Origin: Bacteroidales bacterium
GTDB taxonomy: Bacteria > Bacteroidota > Bacteroidia > Bacteroidales > UBA932
Assembly: GCA_004552615.1 (NCBI GenBank)
Contig: SFNZ01000060.1
Location: 1-11,194 of the forward strand
Length of the DNA: 11,194 nt
Reading direction: 5' to 3'
Position 1 is the stretch's first letter. Each line of letters opens with the position of its first letter. The notes beneath the pieces are model-generated. The model did not search any database. It saw only the letters and a program-made list of their open reading frames with translations, and was not told where the DNA came from. Positions 7,652 through 11,194 of this stretch are shown here, piece by piece. Made by a program: the position numbers and the translations under genes.

Positions 7652-9037
7652 TTATTGTTGTTCAATTCTTTTCTCCTTTACGAAGAACACTGAGATTGCA
7701 GCGATGAGCATGAATGCCGCAGCTATCCCGATCATCCATGCTGCAGCCTGGCTGTCCACTGTCACCTTCTCCACTGCGCTCATCGTCTCGTAGCCGCGCC
7801 CGGAGAGAATCGAGTTCTTCACGAGGCTGACGACGGAACCTCCCACGAGACCCATCACGATTTGAGGGATGGTGATGGTGAAATTGAATATGCCCATGTA
7901 GGCTCCGCTGCTGCGGGCGTCAATGGCACGGGACAGGATGGAATAAGGCATTGCCAGAATGCCGGCCCATGCGATTCCGATGAATACCATCGGCACCATC
8001 AGCAGGTACTGGTTGTGTATCAGGGTGAGTCCGAGATATCCCACGGCGCCGCTCAGGAGGCAGGCTGCATAGACAGGCTTGTTGCCGAACCTGTTGGCGA
8101 TTTGTGTCATGAAGATGGAAGCGATGCAAGCAGGAACCGGATAGACTGCGTTCAGCACTCCGGTCCAGGTCTCTGCGGCCCCGATATTGACTGAAGTTCC
8201 GGCTGCGTCAATGAACGAGCTGGTAATCAGCGGCTTGAGATAGTTCCACATCAGGAAGAGGGCGGCCCATGAGAAGAACTGGGTCACGCCGAGCTCCAGC
8301 ATTGTCTTCGGGATGTTCCTCATCAGGGTGATGAAACCCGGTTTCTCTGCAGGAGCAGCACTTGCCTCCTCTGTCTCATTGTACTCCGCGAATTCGGCTG
8401 GCGGATACTCCTTCACCTTGAAAGCGGTGACGAGGACTGTAAGCAGCAAAATGCCGCCTCCGATGTAGTACGAATATGCGATGTGCTTCGACACTCCGCC
8501 TTCCACGGCGCTGTCGGATACTCCGCACCATGTCATGATCAGCGGGAGCAATGCTCCGATGACTGCTCCGAGATTGATGAGGAAGGTCTGTATCACGAAT
8601 CCTTCCGTCTTCTGGGAGTCGTCCAGCATGTCGGTCACGAGAGCCCTGAAAGGCTGCATCGTCACGTTGAAGGACAGGTCCATGAACAGGAGGATGAGAG
8701 CACCCATTGCAAGTGGTGCAAATGCCAGAAGGACAGGGCAGTTAGGCATCAGGAGCAATGCTATCGTCGAGATGATGGCTCCTCCGAGGATGTACGGAAT
8801 CCTGCGTCCGAACCTGGTCCATGTCCCGTCGGAGAACATTCCCACTATCGGCTGGATGATGAGTCCTGCCACAGGTGCGGCCAGCCAGAAATAGCTGAGG
8901 TGGCTGAGGTCTGCTCCAAGGGACTGGAGGATGCTTGATGTGTTGGAGTTCTGAAGTGAGTATCCTATCTGCACTCCGAGGAATCCGAAGCTCAGATTCC
9001 ATATCTGCCAGAATGATAATTTCGGTTTTTTCTTCAT
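7652..9037 (-). CDS. MFS sugar permease, SLC45/sucrose-maltose transporter-like
   Basis: The protein has 461 residues with about twelve hydrophobic segments, a polar central cytoplasmic loop (about 209-235, rich in Glu and Ala) and short charged ends (MKKKPKLSFW at the N-terminus, FFVKEKRIEQQ at the C-terminus). The loop after helix 2 reads GMFSDGTWTRFGRRIPYI (about 66-83); RFGRR-x-P is a signature of the SLC45 and plant sucrose carrier branch of the MFS. N-terminal LSFGFLGVQIGYSLQ also fits this branch. Such permeases are proton-coupled glucoside carriers, and bacterial members often occur in maltodextrin loci, so import of maltose or short alpha-glucosides across the inner membrane is a reasonable inference. 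It is the first gene of the operon; its stop lies 25 bases before the susC ATG. The start at 9037 has no Shine-Dalgarno sequence, as is usual in Bacteroidota. Confidence 0.85.
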   Translation of the reverse strand: MKKKPKLSFWQIWNLSFGFLGVQIGYSLQNSNTSSILQSLGADLSHLSYFWLAAPVAGLIIQPIVGMFSDGTWTRFGRRIPYILGGAIISTIALLLMPNCPVLLAFAPLAMGALILLFMDLSFNVTMQPFRALVTDMLDDSQKTEGFVIQTFLINLGAVIGALLPLIMTWCGVSDSAVEGGVSKHIAYSYYIGGGILLLTVLVTAFKVKEYPPAEFAEYNETEEASAAPAEKPGFITLMRNIPKTMLELGVTQFFSWAALFLMWNYLKPLITSSFIDAAGTSVNIGAAETWTGVLNAVYPVPACIASIFMTQIANRFGNKPVYAACLLSGAVGYLGLTLIHNQYLLMVPMVFIGIAWAGILAMPYSILSRAIDARSSGAYMGIFNFTITIPQIVMGLVGGSVVSLVKNSILSGRGYETMSAVEKVTVDSQAAAWMIGIAAAFMLIAAISVFFVKEKRIEQQ

Positions 9038-9065
9038 GTCAGGCTATTAGTTCTAAAAATTCTGC

Positions 9066-9086
9066 GGAATCCTGCATTCTGATTCC
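9066..9086 (-). repeat. Inverted repeat in the permease 5' leader
   Basis: GGAATC (9066-9071) and GATTCC (9081-9086) are perfect inverted copies separated by nine bases. If the promoter at 9099-9128 is right, this lies in the untranslated leader, ending 28 bases before the permease ATG. It could fold as a small RNA hairpin or be a dimeric protein site. A six-base arm could arise by chance. Confidence 0.3.
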
Positions 9087-9098
9087 TAAATCGTTTGG

Positions 9099-9128
9099 CA
9101 AAAATAAATTTTCTGCCCGAATATATAA
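9099..9128 (-). promoter_or_regulatory. Candidate promoter of the permease-sus operon
   Basis: On the minus strand TATTTTTG (9106 to 9099) is an exact match to the Bacteroidetes -7 element TAnnTTTG. Nineteen bases upstream is TTA (9128-9126), one mismatch from the -33 TTG. Transcription would start near 9092, giving a leader of about 55 bases. A second, weaker -7-like box, TATATTCG, lies at 9125-9118. Confidence 0.45.
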
Positions 9129-9187
9129 TATGCGCGGATGACGAACGGCGTGATATTCGAGACAGGCGGCGAAAAACTTGCGATGAA

Positions 9188-9201
9188 TGAAAACGTTTTT
9201 T
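9188..9201. promoter_or_regulatory. CG-centred palindrome, possible operator
   Basis: TGAAAACGTTTTTT contains the perfect ten-base palindrome AAAACGTTTT (9190-9199). Its form TGnAAnCGnTTn resembles LacI/GalR-family operators such as cre sites, but it lacks the closing CA. It touches the candidate -33 element of the sensor-kinase promoter, a position where a bound protein could affect that promoter. No LacI-type gene lies in the window, so the cognate protein is unknown. Confidence 0.3.
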
Positions 9202-9231
9202 TGGACTTTTCGCAACATATTTCTATATTAG
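9201..9231 (+). promoter_or_regulatory. Candidate promoter of the sensor-kinase operon
   Basis: TTG (9201-9203), a 20-base spacer, and TATATTAG (9224-9231) fit the Bacteroidetes -33/-7 pattern with one mismatch in the -7 element. The predicted transcription start falls about 9236-9240, beyond the first ATG at 9232 and just before the in-frame ATG at 9241. Confidence 0.4.
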
Positions 9232-10626
9232 ATGCCGAATATGAGACAGGTTAGCGCACAAGGTATCATTCATGTCTTCGCGGCCCTTCACGCCGTGACC
9301 ACCATGTCATGCCGCATGTTGGGGATGAATGACGAACTGCTTCTTACTCTGCTGACCATGTCCATGGTGGTCCTCGTTTGCCTGAAACGGAATCTTGCCC
9401 TGGAATTCACCGCGGCCATCATCATTCTTGTCAATGTCATAGGTTACGTCCTCGGCATCAAGTGCGCCGATCTCATAGGGATGATTTTCAGTTCCGAGAT
9501 AGCAGTCCATGCCATTTCCACATTGCTCACAACGGAAATCATAGGCTGGGGTGCGCTCTACGCCGGGAATTTTCTCCACAGGTTCCAGCGCTCCGGGGAC
9601 ACGGTCTGGGCCCCTCGCATCACATGGCTCGTATTCACGGTCGTGGCCATTTTCCTCTTCAGGTTCTCGATACTTGCCCTCGCGAGGCTCGACATCTTCA
9701 CGGACGGAATGATGTCCGACATGCTGAAGGCCCTGCTCTCTAACCTTCCGGCCATCATTATCATCCTGTGTATCAATCTCATATATGTCAGGTTCATAAG
9801 ATCCGTCGGAGACCGTGGCAACCGTCCTTCAAGACTGCTTTCCCTCGCTCTGTTCATATTGATTTGCGTGGCTACAGGGACCTTTCTGGTCGGTTACGGC
9901 CTGCCGTTCTCCTTCGGAAGGATAGCCGAGTGGCAGGGGATGCTCTCCCTTGCAGTGGTGATGCTGATATCGGAGGTGGTAATATATGTGCTGGTCTATA
10001 TGATGGAATATCTCTGGACCTCGAGGCAGGCCCTGAAGGCCGAAAAACTGAAGCGCCACAAGGCCCAGTTCGAATACATGAAGCTGAAGCAGCAGGTTGA
10101 CCCGCATTTCCTGTTCAATTCCCTCAATGTCCTGGACTGCCTGGTAGTCGAGCATAAGACCGATGAAGCCAGTACGTTCATCCACAAACTGGCCGGGATG
10201 TACAGGTACATGCTGAAGAACGAGGGTGCGATGAAGATAAGTCTCAGGGAGGAAATGGCTTTTGTGAACATGTATGCGGATCTGATGAAAGTCCGGTTCC
10301 AGTCGGGTTTCGTCCTGAACGTATCCATTCCGGAGGAATTCCTCGGCCACTGCGTCATACCATGCTCGCTGCAGCTCCTGCTTGAGAATGCGCTCAAGCA
10401 CAATTCCGCCATGCCTTCGGATCCGCTCATAATCGACGTCATGGCGACCGACGGCTACGTCAGCGTGAGCAATACCCTGCATCCGAGACGTTCAGGAGGG
10501 ACTGATGAATCCTCCACCCATGTAGGGCTCAACTACATCCGGCAGCAGTACATGGACCTTTCCGGCATGGACATCGAGATACATGAGGCGGGAAATATGT
10601 ACACAGTGACGCTGCCGCTTATTTAG
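9232..10626 (+). CDS. LytS-type membrane sensor histidine kinase (His_kinase family)
   Basis: The protein has 464 residues from ATG 9232; ATG 9241 (461 residues) is equally possible. The N-terminal half has about seven hydrophobic segments (near 35-51, 57-75, 91-110, 130-150, 168-188, 202-222, 237-260) with no evident periplasmic domain, so the sensing part appears to be within the membrane. A helical linker (262-288) leads to the kinase core: LKQQVDPHFLFNSLN with phospho-acceptor His292, then SLREEMAFVNMYADLMKVRF, then the N-box LLLENALKHN (Asn386), a SVSNTL segment and a VGLNYIRQQY segment, ending TVTLPLI. The order and spacing match the LytS/YehU His_kinase-HATPase type, whose partners are LytTR regulators; one follows 26 bases downstream. 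The signal is unknown. The divergent position beside the sus operon suggests a role in its control, which is inference. Confidence 0.9.
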   Translation: MPNMRQVSAQGIIHVFAALHAVTTMSCRMLGMNDELLLTLLTMSMVVLVCLKRNLALEFTAAIIILVNVIGYVLGIKCADLIGMIFSSEIAVHAISTLLTTEIIGWGALYAGNFLHRFQRSGDTVWAPRITWLVFTVVAIFLFRFSILALARLDIFTDGMMSDMLKALLSNLPAIIIILCINLIYVRFIRSVGDRGNRPSRLLSLALFILICVATGTFLVGYGLPFSFGRIAEWQGMLSLAVVMLISEVVIYVLVYMMEYLWTSRQALKAEKLKRHKAQFEYMKLKQQVDPHFLFNSLNVLDCLVVEHKTDEASTFIHKLAGMYRYMLKNEGAMKISLREEMAFVNMYADLMKVRFQSGFVLNVSIPEEFLGHCVIPCSLQLLLENALKHNSAMPSDPLIIDVMATDGYVSVSNTLHPRRSGGTDESSTHVGLNYIRQQYMDLSGMDIEIHEAGNMYTVTLPLI

Positions 10627-10652
10627 GTTATTGAATATTAATATGTTATAAT

Positions 10653-11194
10653 ATGAAAGTTCTGATAGTCGAAGACGAGCCCATGGCACAGGCAAATCTC
10701 TGCCGAACATTGCTCAAATGCTATTCTGACATCGAGGTGGTCGGAATGACTTCCTCCGTGAACGAGACCGTCTCGTGGCTCCGGACACCCGGCAATGATC
10801 CGGACGTGATATTCATGGACGTGGAACTCTCCGACGGCGACTGCTTCGAGGTCTTCAGGGAGGTGGATGTCAATGCCAAGGTAGTGATGACTACGGCCTA
10901 TGACAACTATGCGGTCCGTGCCTTCGAGGTGAACAGTATAGACTATCTGCTCAAACCCATTGAAAAAGATGCTCTCGACAGGGCTGTCGAACGTTGCCGC
11001 AGGGCTTCCTCCAACACTGACGTGGGTGCTCTTCTCAGGACGATTTCAGGGCCTTCTTCCGGCGACTACAAGCACAGGTTCATGGTGAGGCTCAATGACA
11101 AGATTCTTCCGGTACCGGTCTCCGGCATAGCCTATTTCATTTCCGAGGACAAGGTGACATGGATGTACACTGACGAAGGTGCGAAATATATTCT
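10653..11194 (+). CDS. LytTR-family response regulator (C-terminus missing)
   Basis: The frame gives 180 residues before the window ends. The receiver domain (about 1-120) has the acidic pocket VEDE (Glu7, Asp8, Glu9), phospho-acceptor Asp56 in VIFMDVELSDGD, the switch Thr in MTTAYD (Thr80/81) and Lys101 in YLLKPIEKDAL. A linker of about 20 residues is followed by the start of a LytTR DNA-binding domain (from about 137: HRFMVRLNDKILPVPVSGIAYFISEDK). The full protein is usually about 240-250 residues, so roughly 65 are missing. The short A/T-rich gap after the kinase gene and the matching family type make the two a cognate pair in one operon. Target promoters are not shown by the sequence; the divergent permease-sus promoter is the nearest candidate. 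Confidence 0.93.
   Translation, partial: MKVLIVEDEPMAQANLCRTLLKCYSDIEVVGMTSSVNETVSWLRTPGNDPDVIFMDVELSDGDCFEVFREVDVNAKVVMTTAYDNYAVRAFEVNSIDYLLKPIEKDALDRAVERCRRASSNTDVGALLRTISGPSSGDYKHRFMVRLNDKILPVPVSGIAYFISEDKVTWMYTDEGAKYI

Noticed and set aside
7627..7665. Extension of SusC to an upstream TTG start, adding an Asn-rich N-terminus.
   Set aside because: It would overlap the permease stop and place a polar stretch before a complete signal peptide that begins at ATG 7626.
9829..10482. A 217-codon minus-strand open frame opposite the sensor kinase.
   Set aside because: It is antisense to a well-supported kinase core, is rich in His and Gln in an unstructured way, and resembles no family; it reflects codon bias of the real gene.
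10627..10652. Promoter in the A/T-rich gap before the response regulator.
   Set aside because: No TAnnTTTG element is present and the gap is short, so read-through from the kinase gene is the simpler reading.

Overview
The window looks like part of a Bacteroidales (phylum Bacteroidota) genome. The evidence is a SusC/SusD outer-membrane pair followed by SusE/SusF-type lipoproteins, translation starts without Shine-Dalgarno sequences, promoter-like elements of the Bacteroidetes type (TTG near -33, TAnnTTTG near -7), and a LytS/LytTR two-component pair with typical Bacteroidales features. Base composition is moderately GC-rich with frequent AGG arginine codons. Genus and species cannot be told from this. 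No mobile element, CRISPR array, tRNA or rRNA was seen.

Layout. About nine tenths of the sequence is coding. Positions 1-9037 hold one minus-strand operon, read from right to left: an SLC45-like MFS sugar permease (7652-9037), SusC-like TonB-dependent transporter (4636-7626), SusD-like binding lipoprotein (2817-4487), SusE-like lipoprotein (1726-2799), and a larger SusF-like multidomain lipoprotein (1-1713, C-terminus cut by the window edge). Gaps are 25, 148, 17 and 12 bases; the 148-base susC-susD spacer is unusual and carries a strong inverted repeat. A 194-base divergent intergenic region (9038-9231) carries candidate promoters for both directions and several symmetric motifs. On the plus strand follow a seven-helix LytS-type sensor kinase (9232-10626) and, 26 bases later, a LytTR response regulator (from 10653, cut by the right edge).

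How it fits together (inference from family knowledge). The SusE/SusF lipoproteins and SusD would capture a glucan at the cell surface, SusC would import oligosaccharides across the outer membrane using TonB energy, and the MFS permease would carry the resulting di- or oligosaccharide across the inner membrane. The SusE/SusF proteins plus an SLC45-type permease make an alpha-glucan (starch, maltodextrin) the best guess, but no glycoside hydrolase lies in the window, so the substrate is not proven. The adjacent, divergently transcribed two-component pair is a candidate regulator of the operon, in place of the SusR-type regulator of the classical Sus locus.

The window is mainly a recognisable starch-utilisation-like locus. 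The less ordinary points are the regulatory wiring, the duplicated N-terminal domain of the SusF-like protein, the hairpin between susC and susD, and a sensor-kinase promoter that would give an almost leaderless message.
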